Counted from the first letter of the stretch, positions 11,967 to 22,248 are shown. The stretch: 64,000 nt of DNA from Adiantum capillus-veneris (GCA_014529385.2 CM043967.1:128687182-128751181), one strand, 5' to 3'. Program-made: numbers and translations. Notes: a model not told the origin generated them from the letters alone.

Positions 11967-11979
11967 TTTCCCCCCTTCC
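11967..11979 (-). other. Polypurine tract of gypsy E
   Basis: On the minus strand GGAAGGGGGGAAA directly precedes the LTR start TGTAGTTGG, preceded by CGCGGACGACTCACTCTA as in other plant gypsy 3' ends. It primes plus-strand DNA synthesis in reverse transcription. The interval 11980-12368 between it and the last ORF is 3' untranslated sequence with only short frames. Confidence 0.7.
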
Positions 11980-12368
11980 TAGAGTGAGTCGTCCGCGACC
12001 AGCATGTGTCAGAGTGCATGGGAATAAAGCACGTGTCTATGCATAGCCGTATAGTGTGGCTCTTTGATGCTCATGGAGGATATGCATGGTAAAACAAATT
12101 GTTGTGCAAGAGATAGGTGTTGAAAAATATGCTCAGTGGCTAATGGTGGCGAGGTTCCTTGGAAGCTGCATGGTCCGAACAATAGTAGTTGTAGAAGGCG
12201 TGCTCTATGTTTGACTGTGACCTGCAAGAGTTTTTACGCTACCGATGGGGTCGATTGTTGGAATTTTTTGGGTTGCCATCGAAATTTCTTAGGTATGGAT
12301 CCACTATGAGAGGCATCGTGAAGGCGATGTTGTTTTGGTTGCCATACCCATTTGAGTGTGGTTGGATG

Positions 12369-13298
12369 TCAAAGAGAGTGGTCCTTCGGTTTAGGCCGTT
12401 TGACAACAGCGGTGGGCAATTCGTGATGGTTTAATTTTTTTGTAGGCAATGTAGGTTTACGTGTATTGATTTGGTGTTTAGGTATCCACAACTGCCTAGG
12501 GTTGGTTTCCATGATTGATTTATTAACCCATATTTTTGCGACCATGCTGGTGGATGATCGTTGAGCTGCCGCATGTAGAGAAGGTAGAGGTTCCCATTCA
12601 TAGTCCGTTTGTACGAATGGTGTGGCTAAAGATTGGCCCTTATGTTCGATGCGTAAAGTGTTGTCTTGCCAGTTTGATGTGGCTTGATAAGTGCGCATCC
12701 ACGGAACTCCCAGAATAACTGCTTCGTTTAGATGATGATTTTCGACCACATGAGATTGATGTGGATAAATCGTTCCATCAATTTTTATTTGCAAGTTTAT
12801 GTGGCCTAGACTGTCCATAGTACCTCTGTTTGCGACCTTGAACCCCATAGTGTTGGGCATTAGAGGTTCCTGTGTGATTTTTCTAAAAGTGGAGTAGTTA
12901 ACCACATTAGCCTTGGCCCCTGTGTCCACTAACGCTCTTTTGGTGCCGTCGTTGATAAGTTGTAACTGAATGCGTAGATCCATCCCTCCTAACCATGTAG
13001 TTGTCGTTTGTATGGATGCTATCGGAGCATCCTGAACAGCCACATCCTGTTGTTCTTTCCTCTGGAAGTTTGCTTTTTTCCTTTGGTTCAATATTCTGAG
13101 TTTGGCCTCCTGCTGTGCTTGTTCCCGAATGTCTTGTGCTTGACATCTCCGTTGAGCTGAAGCATGGAGTGTTGCGAGCTCGTCTGGTGTCAGCGGAAAA
13201 AGATATTTCTTTAACCTGCAACAACCACTCGTCCAATTAGGCATCGCCTCTCCTGCCAATGTTGCAAGCCTTAATGGCACCACTTTGCGATATATCAT
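12369..13298 (-). CDS. Integrase C-terminal tail fused to a retropepsin-like domain (gypsy E)
   Basis: An uninterrupted 309-codon frame. Residues about 7-35 (VPLRLATLAGEAMPNW...CCRLKKYL) match the end of gypsy integrases (GAV-LE-L-G-x-NGxRLKxY). After a basic Gln/Arg-rich linker, residues about 110-215 form an aspartic protease-like domain: ALVDTGAKANVVN (catalytic DTG), a hydrophobic strand, and VILGVPWM near its end (compare ILG-x-x-W/FL in retropepsins). Retropepsins mature Gag-Pol and normally lie before RT; here the domain follows integrase in the same frame. I see no second DTG/DSG motif in the part of E upstream of RT. The first Met may not be a true start: it lies just after a frameshift from the integrase frame. 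Confidence 0.7.
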   Translation of the reverse strand: MIYRKVVPLRLATLAGEAMPNWTSGCCRLKKYLFPLTPDELATLHASAQRRCQAQDIREQAQQEAKLRILNQRKKANFQRKEQQDVAVQDAPIASIQTTTTWLGGMDLRIQLQLINDGTKRALVDTGAKANVVNYSTFRKITQEPLMPNTMGFKVANRGTMDSLGHINLQIKIDGTIYPHQSHVVENHHLNEAVILGVPWMRTYQATSNWQDNTLRIEHKGQSLATPFVQTDYEWEPLPSLHAAAQRSSTSMVAKIWVNKSIMETNPRQLWIPKHQINTRKPTLPTKKLNHHELPTAVVKRPKPKDHSL

Positions 13299-14114
13299 GG
13301 ATCACAAAAGGCCCCATTCCTCGCTTTTTGAGTTTTTTGGAGTGTTGTTTCAGGGTGTACATGAGAATGTAATCCCCTATCTAGAACTCCTTACCAATCA
13401 CGTGTTGATCATAAAAAGATTTCATTTTCTTTTTCTGAGCATATATCCGAGCTATCGCTTTAAGTTTAGTTTCATAGAGTTGTTCTAGGGTGTCTAGTCT
13501 CTCCGATAGCTCATGGCCCATCCATCCTAATTGTGTTGCCACTCTAAGGGATTTGACTAGGAATTCCAATGGTAGTATCACATTAATTTTGAATACCAGG
13601 TTAAAGGGAGTTATTCCAATGGAGGTTTTAAAAGTTAGGCGGTAAGCCCATAAGGTAGTGTGTACCTTTTGATCCCAATCATTTCTTGAGTCACTGACTA
13701 TTTTGGTGAGCATTGTGCATAGGATTTTGTTGGTACTCTCTGCCTGTCCGTTGGCTTGCGGGATGATATGGTGATGACTTTCGATGGACCACCATGAATT
13801 TGTCAAGGAGCGTCTCAATGACGTTGTTCACAAAGTGTGTTCCTCTATAGCTTACTATTTTGATTGGTAGTCCATACCACGTAAAGATATTTTTAAAAAG
13901 GAACTGAGTTGTAGTCCTTGCATCATTTTTTTGGGTTGCTTTGCTTCCACCAACTTCGTCATGTAATCTGTTGCTACGATGATGTATTGTGCGTGTGTCT
14001 TGTATCCTTGAGGGTTAATGGGACCAATGAAGTCAATGCCCCATTTGGAAAAATCATGTACTCCCATCATCGGCCTCAGTGGCATTTCATCTCTCCTCAG
14101 GGGTGGTTTTGTGC
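13299..14114 (-). pseudogene. Integrase catalytic core, gypsy E, part 2
   Basis: Continues the integrase interrupted by LTR C. From the right it reads PLRRDEMPLRPMMGVHDFSKWGIDFIGP (first catalytic Asp in WGIDF), ATDYMTKLVEA, then in a shifted frame LPIKIVSYRGTHFVN, where the second catalytic Asp (usually SDRGTHF) is Tyr at 13847-13849, then NGQAESTNK with the catalytic Glu. The frame 13818-13381 goes on through the C-terminal helices (LDTLEQLYETKLKAIARIYAQKKK); after a stop, GPFVIHDISQSGA follows. At least three frame changes plus the lost Asp show it is dead. Confidence 0.85.
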
Positions 14115-16703
14115 TGAGGCGGTCCTGGGCGAGCAACAAGAAGAGCGGCCTCTAAACACCCTTCGAGGCTCCCGTGCTGCTCAATTGGGGTTGGGGCAAG
14201 CACAATCAGAGACAACAATGAGCCACAGCCAGAAACCAAACAAGAAAAGGGGCACCACCTAGTTGTAGATGCGAACTAGGACGCACGTGATATCTCCTTG
14301 TACTCAAACGCACAAAGAGAGGGGAATGCAAGATAGCCACACACACCAAACACAAACATTCACCACGCTAGAGAGAGGTAAAGAGCACAAATCAACTTGA
14401 GCAACTCAGTCTTAGCCTTAAAGACTAGATGCACACAAAGCTTGATGAGAAATAGAGAGACAACACAAAACTTGACCTTGTTGCCAATACACAAATTGTC
14501 TTAGGGTCACGGGAGCCCTCTCATCGAGCACCCTCTTACAATTGACCTTTTAGGCAAACAATTCAACAAGTCCTCAAACCACCAAGCATGAAATGGCACA
14601 ACAAACTTCAAGGACAATATACCTTCAACCACCTGATGAGCCAACTTATCAAGTCAATTTGGAGAGAAGAGTCGTAGTTGCAGCATACAATTGCACCCAA
14701 AACTATAAATCTTATTTATGCACAAGAGTAGGCTACAAGTGTGGTGAAGAGTATGGCATACAGTCCACTCCTCTAGATGGCATAACTAACTTCAAGCTTC
14801 TCCATGCACCTATGTGTAATGATGGAATAGAGCACTCACAATGCACACACTCTACACAACTAGGCTTGAAGAGTGGTGTGTTATGTGTTGAGAATGGTGT
14901 GGTGTAGTGTGATCATGTGTTGATTTACAAGGGAGAGAAGGGATCTATTTATAGGTTTTAGAAGCCCCGATTTGGATTAGGCCTAATCAAGTTTATTTGA
15001 AGGAGTAAAACATTATACATATTTTTATTTTTTTAATGAGGGTGGGTCTCTCTTGTCCTTTGAGTCACATGGATGTGGGCTCAAGGGAAGATAATTATTG
15101 AGGATGAAAGGAGAGGGATTGAGTGAATAATTTGGGAGGGCCTACTCTAGTAGAGGGTGTATTTTACAATAAGGTTAGTGGTTAGTAGTTAGTAATTATC
15201 ACTAAAAAATATTTACAAAATCATTCACCAAATGGTGATATATATGATGAGAAAAGTTAGAGAAGGGATAAGCTTGTAAAGCAAGGTTGAAGCTTGGAGA
15301 AGTTGACATTCACCTCTTTACAGCATCGGTAGAAGAAGCGGTCAGCATGGCGAAGTAACGCGTGTCGATGAAGCTATGTTATCTTCAAACCTTGGAAAAT
15401 TCATGATAAAGCCTTCATTTGCAGAGGTTATCTTTGGATTTTTGTTGAGTTTTTGAAGTTCTTTACAAAGTTGAAGAGAGTATGGTAATATGGACAGATA
15501 TGTAGAGAGAAAGGGGGACACATAGGGTGTAGAAATGGAGGATGAAGGCTATGGAGGTGTGAGAGATGTGGCAATGGTGAAGAGGGTGAATTAGTACATG
15601 GGAGTTGCAGGTTTGGGAGTGGGAAGGAGAGGGAGGAGTGTGTGTGAAAGAGGAAAATGATAAAGTGGAAGAGGGAGTGTGGCTGCATAGCATGGGCAAA
15701 CTGGGGTCCACCAATAAAATCATAGCTCACAGCTCGTAGCTCAAAAAAATATGAACAAAATTTAGGTGAAAGTTCAGCTCACGAGCTACAACTTTTGTTT
15801 GTATCACCTTTTCAAATTCGGGGAGCATGTGATCTTTAAAAATTCAGCAAAATCGACTGTTTTTTCCACTGCACAAAGTCCTTGTGAGATCCTTCTTTGA
15901 ATGATTCTTTTGAATACCTCCAAGAGTGAGCTCCCCATGGTGCATGCATGCATTCCACATACCCTTGACCTTATTTGGTAGGTCTATAATTGAAGATATT
16001 GTTGAGATCATGATATAAATGAATAATACAACTAAAAAAATCAAATATTGAGGGGTCTAAAAAAATATGTACATATCAAATATAAATAATATAGATGGAA
16101 AAAATATAAAGGGGTCAAAATAAATCTCTCTCATTATAAGTCTACCATAAAAAGATGAATATTTTTTGTGGTCTAATTTATGAGAGTAATAAAGAATAGA
16201 GGTAGGAAGGAAAAAATCACAATAGTGAAAAAATATACACATAAATAGAACTAGTTTTTTTGGATTTTTGTTAGGATGGAGTTACACCAAAAATAAGAGA
16301 AGCTTGCATGAAATTATTTTTATATGGAATAAAGAGTATGCAAAATGGTAAGAAAAAATATGTTAATGGTGAGTCAATGTACATAGCATAAATAACACAC
16401 CATAGGTAGAAATATTTAAATAAATACCAAAATAATTATGAAAAATCCTTTTATTTAGGCCCTATATACAATGAAATATTTACACACAAATGGGCCATAC
16501 TATACTTATATTTTTTATTTTTTTGGCTCAACTAGCCCAGTGACTAGCTAATTAAGGGTTTTTAAGAAGATATGGGAAAAGTCCCCTAACTCACACACAC
16601 CTATATACAGTGAAATGGTAGGGATAGCCACAGTGTTTGGATGATTTTAGTAGGGTGGGTTAACTCACTATGGCAATTACGAAGAGCCGAAAAATGGCTA
16701 TCA
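14115..16703 (-). mobile_element. Solo LTR C inserted in the integrase gene of gypsy E
   Basis: On the minus strand it starts TGATAGCCATTTTTCGGCTC at 16703 and ends ...GACCGCCTCA at 14115: 2589 bp, the reverse-complement sister of LTR A. A 4-bp duplication GTGC flanks it (14111-14114 and 16704-16707). Removing it brings the integrase halves ...DECQRT and ...PLRRDEMPLRPMMG back into register, which confirms the boundaries. No internal region is present, so it is a solo LTR. Frames inside are incidental. Confidence 0.9.
14946..14953 (-). promoter_or_regulatory. TATA box of LTR C
   Basis: TATAAATA on the minus strand, at the position equivalent to those of LTRs A and B. Confidence 0.6.
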
Positions 16704-17074
16704 GTGCGTTGACATTCATCGCGTCGTTTGACATATGTGGTTGCATCCATGAACAGGGTCGGCCACCATATGCCTGAGTGTAGCACTAGCTTTGCCATTT
16801 TATCAACCGAGAAGTGTCCTCCGGTTTGTCCCAAGTGTGCTTGATCTAGGATGACGTAATATTCGCTTTCTGTAGCACACAGCCGTAATTGTTTGTCCTT
16901 TCCCCACCTATACAGTTGGTTGGCAATGAGCAGATAGTCTCTGGCCTCTTCCTTGACGATTTTCCTTCTTACTTTGTCCCATTCTGCTGGAAAGGTTTTG
17001 TTTTTAAAGTACTCAATGATGTGAGCACTCCATTTAGGTGCTTGTACTATACGAAACATTGTGGCATGTTCCAC
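16704..17074 (-). pseudogene. Second integrase H2C2 zinc module, gypsy E
   Basis: The open frame reads VEHATMFRIVQAPKW, then LLIANQLYRWGKDKQLRLC, QAHLGQTGGHFSVDKM and YVKRRDECQRT. The two His have the integrase N-terminal spacing, but the first Cys of the expected CxxC is Arg (RDEC). The module normally binds one zinc and helps integrase multimerise on the LTR ends. It is interrupted by LTR C right after DECQRT. It is the second of two such modules in a row. Confidence 0.8.
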
Positions 17075-17084
17075 TGGGGGCTAT

Positions 17085-17340
17085 ATTATACATCTAACAC
17101 AGGATTTTACATATTTATGGACATTGTATTCCATGTTTGGCCAGTAGACACCCAGTCTTTGTAACCATTGGCCTGTCAGTGTTTCACCAGTGTGAAATCC
17201 CGTATTTTGTATATGAGCTTGTTTGAGGTAGTAGGTGGTATCCTCAGACTGTACACAGTCTCAGTATCCCATCCTTACCGTGTTTGTACAGCCGTTCTGC
17301 TAAAAGGATAAGATTCCGTGTTTGATGGATCATTGATGGT
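17085..17340 (-). pseudogene. First integrase H2C2 zinc module, gypsy E
   Basis: Translation shows NLILLAERLYKHGKDGILRLC, then after a one-base shift YYLKQAHIQNTGFHTGETLT, LGVYWPNMEYNVHKY and SCVRC. All four zinc ligands (His, His, Cys, Cys) are present, with the same His-x6-His spacing as the next module. Each module is preceded by the same ...LY-x-GKD-x-LRLC lead. Two consecutive modules are not the usual gypsy plan. This may be a genuine domain duplication or an insertion of a related pol fragment. Confidence 0.65.
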
Positions 17341-17469
17341 TGTCTTTCTATTTACAAAGAGCCGATTGTGAGTAGAGGCATGGCCTCTTCGCTCCATTGC
17401 GGCACTATTTCTATGTTAAACAGATATGAATCAGGAGGTTCATCATCAACACCCGCAGGTGATTCCCCA

Positions 17470-17858
17470 TGAAATAGTCATGAAAGATGATCTGCTCTCT
17501 GGTGTGTGGTCCCGTTTTTTACAACCACCATGAATTCAAACTCAAGGAACAGTATAAACCAGTGAACAATTCTTCTAGTGTTGCAAGGTTTGTTTACTAG
17601 ATATAGCAGTGCTTGATGATCCACGAAGAAGACAAACTTGTTTGCTAGAAGGTAGTGTCTAAATTTCTTGACAGCATAGATCATTCCCAGACCTTCTCTT
17701 TCCGTAGTGGTGTAATTTCTCTCTGCGTTGTTTAGTTGTCAACTGGAGTAGCAAATGGAAAATTCCATTTTCTTCTCTCCTGCCTGGGCTAATATGCATT
17801 GAATGGCATAGGCCGATGCATCCACATGGAGATGGAAGATTTTGCTCCAGTCAAAGGC
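17470..17858 (-). pseudogene. RNase H domain, gypsy E
   Basis: Reads KIFHLHVDASAYAIQ, NYTTTEREGLGMIYAV, KFRHYLLANKFVFFVDHQAL and HQRADHLS. The acidic residues expected for gypsy RNase H are visible (Asp in HVDAS, Glu in TTTERE, Asp in VDHQ, Asp in RADHLS). It degrades the RNA strand during reverse transcription. A stop after FSICYSS and another after RADHLS break the frame; the intact piece is 17684-17478. It follows RT directly. Confidence 0.85.
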
Positions 17859-18923
17859 TTACAAAATTGGAGCTGAAATCAAATGTTGCTTCAATTTTTG
17901 GAAAGCTTGCTCACATTCCTTTGCCCATACGAACTTAGTTATGAGAGCGTACAATGGCTTAGCTATTACATCATACATATATATGAAACGTCGGTAGTAT
18001 CCACAATGCCCCATAAATGCTTGCATTTCTTTTATCTTTGTTGGTCTCGGTAGTGCAGCAATTGTCTGCACCTTTTCTTGATCAGTTGAAATGCCGTTTT
18101 TGGACACTACGTGGCCCAGAATTCTACCCTGTCTTACCATGAAGACACATTTTTCCAGGTTTAAGAAGATACGATACGTTCTACATTTTTCAAATACTTT
18201 TTCCAGATGAGTGATGTGGTCACTTCGTCGATGGGAATGAACACAAAGATCATCCATGTAGATACTCCAAAAATTGTCTGAGATATTTTTTGATGCGTGG
18301 GTCATTAGTCTTTGAAATGTGGCCAGGTCATTGGTCAAGATAAAAGGCATTAACCTGTATGCCAATATACCCCACTCTGTCGCAAAATCTATCTTATGTT
18401 GATCTTCCGCCTTAATCGTAAATTGGTTGTAGCCTGAGAACCCATCCAAGAAACTATAGGCCTCTTTCGCTGCTACTCTCTCAATAACATGATCAGTTAT
18501 TGGCAGTGGGTAGTTATCCCTGATGGTGGCTGCATTTACTTGCTTGAGGTTTACACAAACATGCGGCTTGCCATTCTTTTTGGGTACCACCACAATCGGG
18601 GACACCCACTCTGTGTGCTCAATCTCGTAGATAAACTCAGCGTCCCTCAGTTTGTCTATTTCCTCCTTGATTTTCTTTGCAAAAGTTTCATTGTACGTGT
18701 AAGGACGTTGTCTATGTGGTATGGCATCACTCTTTAAGAGAATCATGTGCGGACATATCTCCGGATCTATCCCCTTTAGATCTTTGTATGACCATGCAAA
18801 GACATCTTTATATTGCCTAAGTGTATCGACTAGAAGTTTCTCTTCCTCTTCAGTAAGGTCCGTGGAAATATAGCCCGGTTTAGGATCCTCTCTTGGTTCT
18901 GCTAAGTTGATGCTTTTCGTGTT
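17859..18923 (-). pseudogene. Reverse transcriptase, gypsy E
   Basis: Open from the stop at 18924-18926 down to 17859, over 350 codons. N-terminal lead YKDVFAWSYKDLKGIDPEI; palm motifs EWVSPIVVVPKKNGK, YPLPITDHVIERV, SFLDGFSGYNQF, MPFILTNDLATFQRLM, and the active site SIYMDDLCVHS (YMDD); thumb and connection GHVVSKNGIS and QAFMGHCGYYRRFI. The style resembles the Tat/Ogre branch and relatives common in early-diverging land plants. The RT core has no internal stop and is the best preserved part of E. An upstream TAA separates it, in the same frame, from the Lys-rich spacer at 19214-18927. Confidence 0.85.
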
Positions 18924-19804
18924 TTAAGGCCCATCATATGAAGTTCCTGGTTCTTTGGGATCTTGTTTGGGTTTTTGCACCACTATCTTCCTATCTTGAA
19001 TGGTATACTTCTTATAGTGGGATGGTGCATCGAATTTATCATCATTTGATTCCTCGTCAGTTTCCATTTCTATTGTCCAAACTTCTTTCAATGCTCGTTT
19101 CAAATCATTGTATTTGACTTTACGCTCCATCTTGGACAACTTAAACGATTTTTCGGTATCTTTCTCTTTTTTTGGTTTTTGTTTTGATGTTGTTTTGGTT
19201 GAGTCGGGTTTCATATATCACCCTGAAATCCTGTCCTTGAGGCAATCAATTACTTCGACTAATCTCAAGTACTGTGTTTTGTCAGTCAGTTGAGGTACTG
19301 AGTCCTCGTTGTGCTTGTTGTGGTCATTTCTGCGTTTATCCCGATACCTGTGTTGTCTTCGAGGGTTTTGGTTTGGGAAATCATAGTAGTCACTCGCCGA
19401 TCCTTTCGTTTGATGCTCTGGATCGAGCTACTAGACAGCTCATCGTCCGCGTTATCCTCTAGCATCTTATCAGTTGAGTCTTGAAAATCTTCTTCGTCAT
19501 TCGTTTGGACAAGGTCCCTTACAGAGATTTCTTCTACTATGTGTCGGCATTCAGTCACCCCTTCCTTGTCAGGTACGCCTTCCTCGGTCTTCGGAGTTAG
19601 GTGGACATTCATCATCTGGAATGGAATGATATCATACCCTTCCTCATCACAAAATTTGGTGAGGGTCACTTCGTTGACACAAACATCAAGAGTACCTAGT
19701 ATTTGTTGCCATCCAAATGGTTCGAGCATCTCTTCTGGAAAAGGCTCTGGTATGTACACTTCATCTTGTGCAGTCCTATTGATAGCCGTCCTTTTGGCTC
19801 TCAT
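18924..19804 (-). pseudogene. Spacer region upstream of RT, gypsy E
   Basis: Two open pieces: 19804-19286 (172 codons, acidic: GTLDVCVNEVTLTKFCDEEG, then Asp/Ser-rich) and 19214-18924 (Lys-rich: TTSKQKPKKEKDTEK). The second shares the RT frame and ends at the TAA before it. No protease DTG/DSG is visible. The segment 19517-19779 is duplicated in the 468-bp repeats to the right. It probably represents the gag-pol junction; function unknown. Confidence 0.5.
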
Positions 19805-19984
19805 AAAATGTTTTAAGAAGCCACTTCATCCCAAAGAAACACCCTAGAACAATGACTAGGCTTGCTTTTTCATTGTAAATCATGTGTGTGCGTTTAGGAT
19901 TTTTATCACATTTGTTTTATCAAATCATTGAGTGAGTCATTGGGCTAGGAGACAAAAAAATAAATTTATAATATTACGGTCACC
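19780..19984 (+). mobile_element. Diverged 5' LTR fragment (family A) in repeat unit 1
   Basis: Starts TGATAGCCGTCC and keeps collinear landmarks of LTRs A and C: GGCTCTC, CATTGTAAATC against CACTGTACATA, GTGTGTG...TTAGG, then GTCATTGGGCTAGG followed by GA and a poly-A run (A has GTCACTGGGCTAGG). Only the first ~200 bp of the LTR is present. Confidence 0.65.
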
Positions 19985-20247
19985 CCTTACAGAGATTTCG
20001 TCTACTATGTGTCGGCATTCGGTCACCCCTTCCTTGTCAGGTATGTCTTCCTCGGTCTTCGGAGTTAGGCAGACATTCATCATCTGGAATGGAATGATAT
20101 CATACCCTTCCTCATCACAAAATTTGGTGAGGGTCACTTCGTTGACACAAACATCAAGAGTACCTAGTATTTGTTGCCATCTAAACGGTTCGAACATCTC
20201 TTCTAGAAAAGGCTCTGGTATGTACACTTCATCTTGTGCATTGCTAT

Positions 20248-20452
20248 TGATAGCCGTCCTTTTGGCTCTCAGAAAATGTTTTAAGAAGCCACTTCATCCC
20301 AAAGAAACACCCTAGCACAATGACTAGGCTCGCTTTTTCATTGTAAATCCTGTGCGTGGGTTTAGGATTTTTATCACATTTGTTTTATCAAATCATTGAG
20401 CGAGTCATTGGGCTAGGAGACAAAAAAGTAAATTTATAATATTACGGTCACC
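20248..20452 (+). mobile_element. Diverged 5' LTR fragment (family A) in repeat unit 2
   Basis: Second copy of the fragment at 19780-19984, nearly identical to it, carried along by the 468-bp duplication. Confidence 0.65.
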
Positions 20453-20620
20453 CCTTACAGAGATTTCGTCTACTATGTGTCGGCATTCGGTCACCCCTTC
20501 CTTGTCAGGTGCGTCTTCCTCGGTCTTCGGAGTTAGGCAGACATTCATCATCTGGAATGGAATGATATCATACCCTTCCTCATCACAAAATTTGGTGAGT
20601 GTCACTTCATTGCCACAAAC

Positions 20621-21440
20621 AAGGATTCTTTGCCAACATGATGCTGCTAATATTGTCACAATATATAATGACACTATCAAGATAGTCAAAACCAAAGTCT
20701 ACCACAAGTACTCTCAACCATGACTCTTCACATGCTGCCAAAGTTGCTCCACGATATTCAGCTTCTGTACTTGATAATGCTACAGTTGATTGCTTCTTTC
20801 TACTCCAACTTATCATACCATTGCCAATGGACAATGCATAACCACTTGTAGATCTTCTATCCATAAAATCTTCTGCCCAATCTGCATCTGTGTAACCATA
20901 AATACAAAGCTTCCCATTCTTTTCATAAAACATTCCATAACTAACAGTGTCTTTCACATATCTCATAATCCGTCTCACTGCATCAAGATGAATTTTACAT
21001 GGCTTTTGCATGAATTGACTCACAACACCCACTGCATAACTCAAATCTGGCCTTGTTATTGTCAAGTAAATAAGGCTTCCAACCATCTTGTGATACATAG
21101 TGACATCCTCAATGTAATGTCCATCATCAAACAACTTCACATTTTGATCAAGAGGTGTATCAACCGGTTTGCACGCTGTCATTCCATACTTCTCAAGAAT
21201 ATCCAGCGCGTATTGTCTTTGTATCATCCAAATTCCTAATAAAGTGTCGACAATTTCAATTCCCAAGAAATATCTCAACTCACCAAGGTCCTTCATGTTG
21301 AATTCTCTCAACAAACTCTTCTTGACATGAAAAATTTGCTCATCATGACTTCCAGTGAGAATCAAGTCATCAACATAGATAACAATAACGACGATCTCTC
21401 CATCAACATGCTTCAAAAACAATGAGTGATCAGCAGTAGA
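20621..21440 (-). pseudogene. Copia 1 RT C-terminal half and RNase H
   Basis: A long open frame, 21422 to 20607, with the RT active site VIYVDDLILTGS, FNMKDLGELRYFLGIEI, VGSLIYLTITRPDLSYAV, and RNase H motifs GYTDADWAED, STSGYALSIGNGMISWSRK and ALSSTEAEYRG. It ends at SSIMLAKNPC, where other copia RNase H domains continue into H-x-RxKHID. The last residues of the frame are read from gypsy E sequence. Confidence 0.9.
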
Positions 21441-21446
21441 CTATTT

Positions 21447-21880
21447 CTATGGCTGTATCATATAAACTTCTTCTTCCAAGTCACCATTCAAGAATGCATT
21501 ATCGACATCCATTGGCCGTAACTTCCAATCGAACATACTTGTCATTGCTATCACCAATCTGACTGTTGTCATCTTTGCAACTAGACTAAATGTCTCATCA
21601 TAATCAAGACCTTTTGTTTGTGCATAATCTTTAGCAACAAGCCTCGCTTTGTATCTTTCCACACTACCATCTGACTTGCACTTGACTTTGTATACCCATT
21701 TTGAACCAATTTCTTTCTTCCACTTGGAAAGCGAACCAAATCCCAACTGTCATTCTTCACAAGAGCACCCATCTCATCATCCATAGCTGACTCCCATTCT
21801 GATTTTCCAATTGCCTCTTGAAAACATGTAGTCTCTTTATGTTGCACACGTGAAACCATGTATGCATAATGTGTACGCAT
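21447..21880 (-). pseudogene. Copia 1 RT N-terminal part
   Basis: Two overlapping frames together read WESAMDDEMGALVKNDSWDL, KWVYKVKCKSDGSVERYKAR, LVAKDYAQTKGLDYDETFS, DVDNAFLNGDLEEEVYMIQP. A frameshift lies near 21700. The segment expected between VYMIQP and DHSLFLKH, containing LYGLKQ-x-PRAW, is absent, so about 45 residues of RT are deleted at 21423-21447. Confidence 0.85.
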
Positions 21881-21933
21881 GTAACCGTTTTATGTCGATC
21901 TATCAACTGGATAACGCACCCTCTCTGATCTTC

Positions 21934-22248
21934 TCAACTGTGGTGCACTCTTCTCTTCAACTCTTGCATATGGGGTACATATTTCTCAATATGCTTACTG
22001 CCAAGTGTCCTCAAATGTGGTAAACCATGCTCTTCATCGAGGATTTCATCTCCAGAACTCTCTTCAACCACTTTCTTCTTGCCTTTCTCGTCTTGCTTCT
22101 TATCTCGCAAACAACCACTCCATGGGTTGACACTTCCTGTACTCTCCTCTTCCATATGTGGTCCTGAAATAGTTCTTGTTGATGGTCCTGGCTTATCAAC
22201 AACATGACGCACATCCTCTTGCTCTTCATACTCATCTTCTATCATCAC
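21934..22248 (-). pseudogene. Copia 1 integrase-RT linker
   Basis: An acidic, low-complexity frame (MMIEDEYEEQEDVRH..., SSGDEILDEEHGL), typical of the variable linker between integrase and RT in copia polyproteins. No catalytic motif. Confidence 0.55.

Larger units (their letters stand above)
19517..20620 (+). repeat. 468-bp tandem repeat, 2.4 copies
   Basis: Unit starts at 19517, 19985 and 20453, each beginning CCTTACAGAGATTTC. Each full unit contains about 263 bp of E coding sequence and about 205 bp of LTR-like sequence starting TGATAGCCGTCC. The third copy stops at 20620, where copia 1 begins. Copies 1 and 2 differ at only a few positions, so the duplication is fairly recent. Confidence 0.9.

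Noticed and set aside
14593-14907. 104-codon + strand frame in LTR C
   Set aside because: Lies antisense inside a non-coding LTR; not conserved in the equivalent part of LTR A or B.
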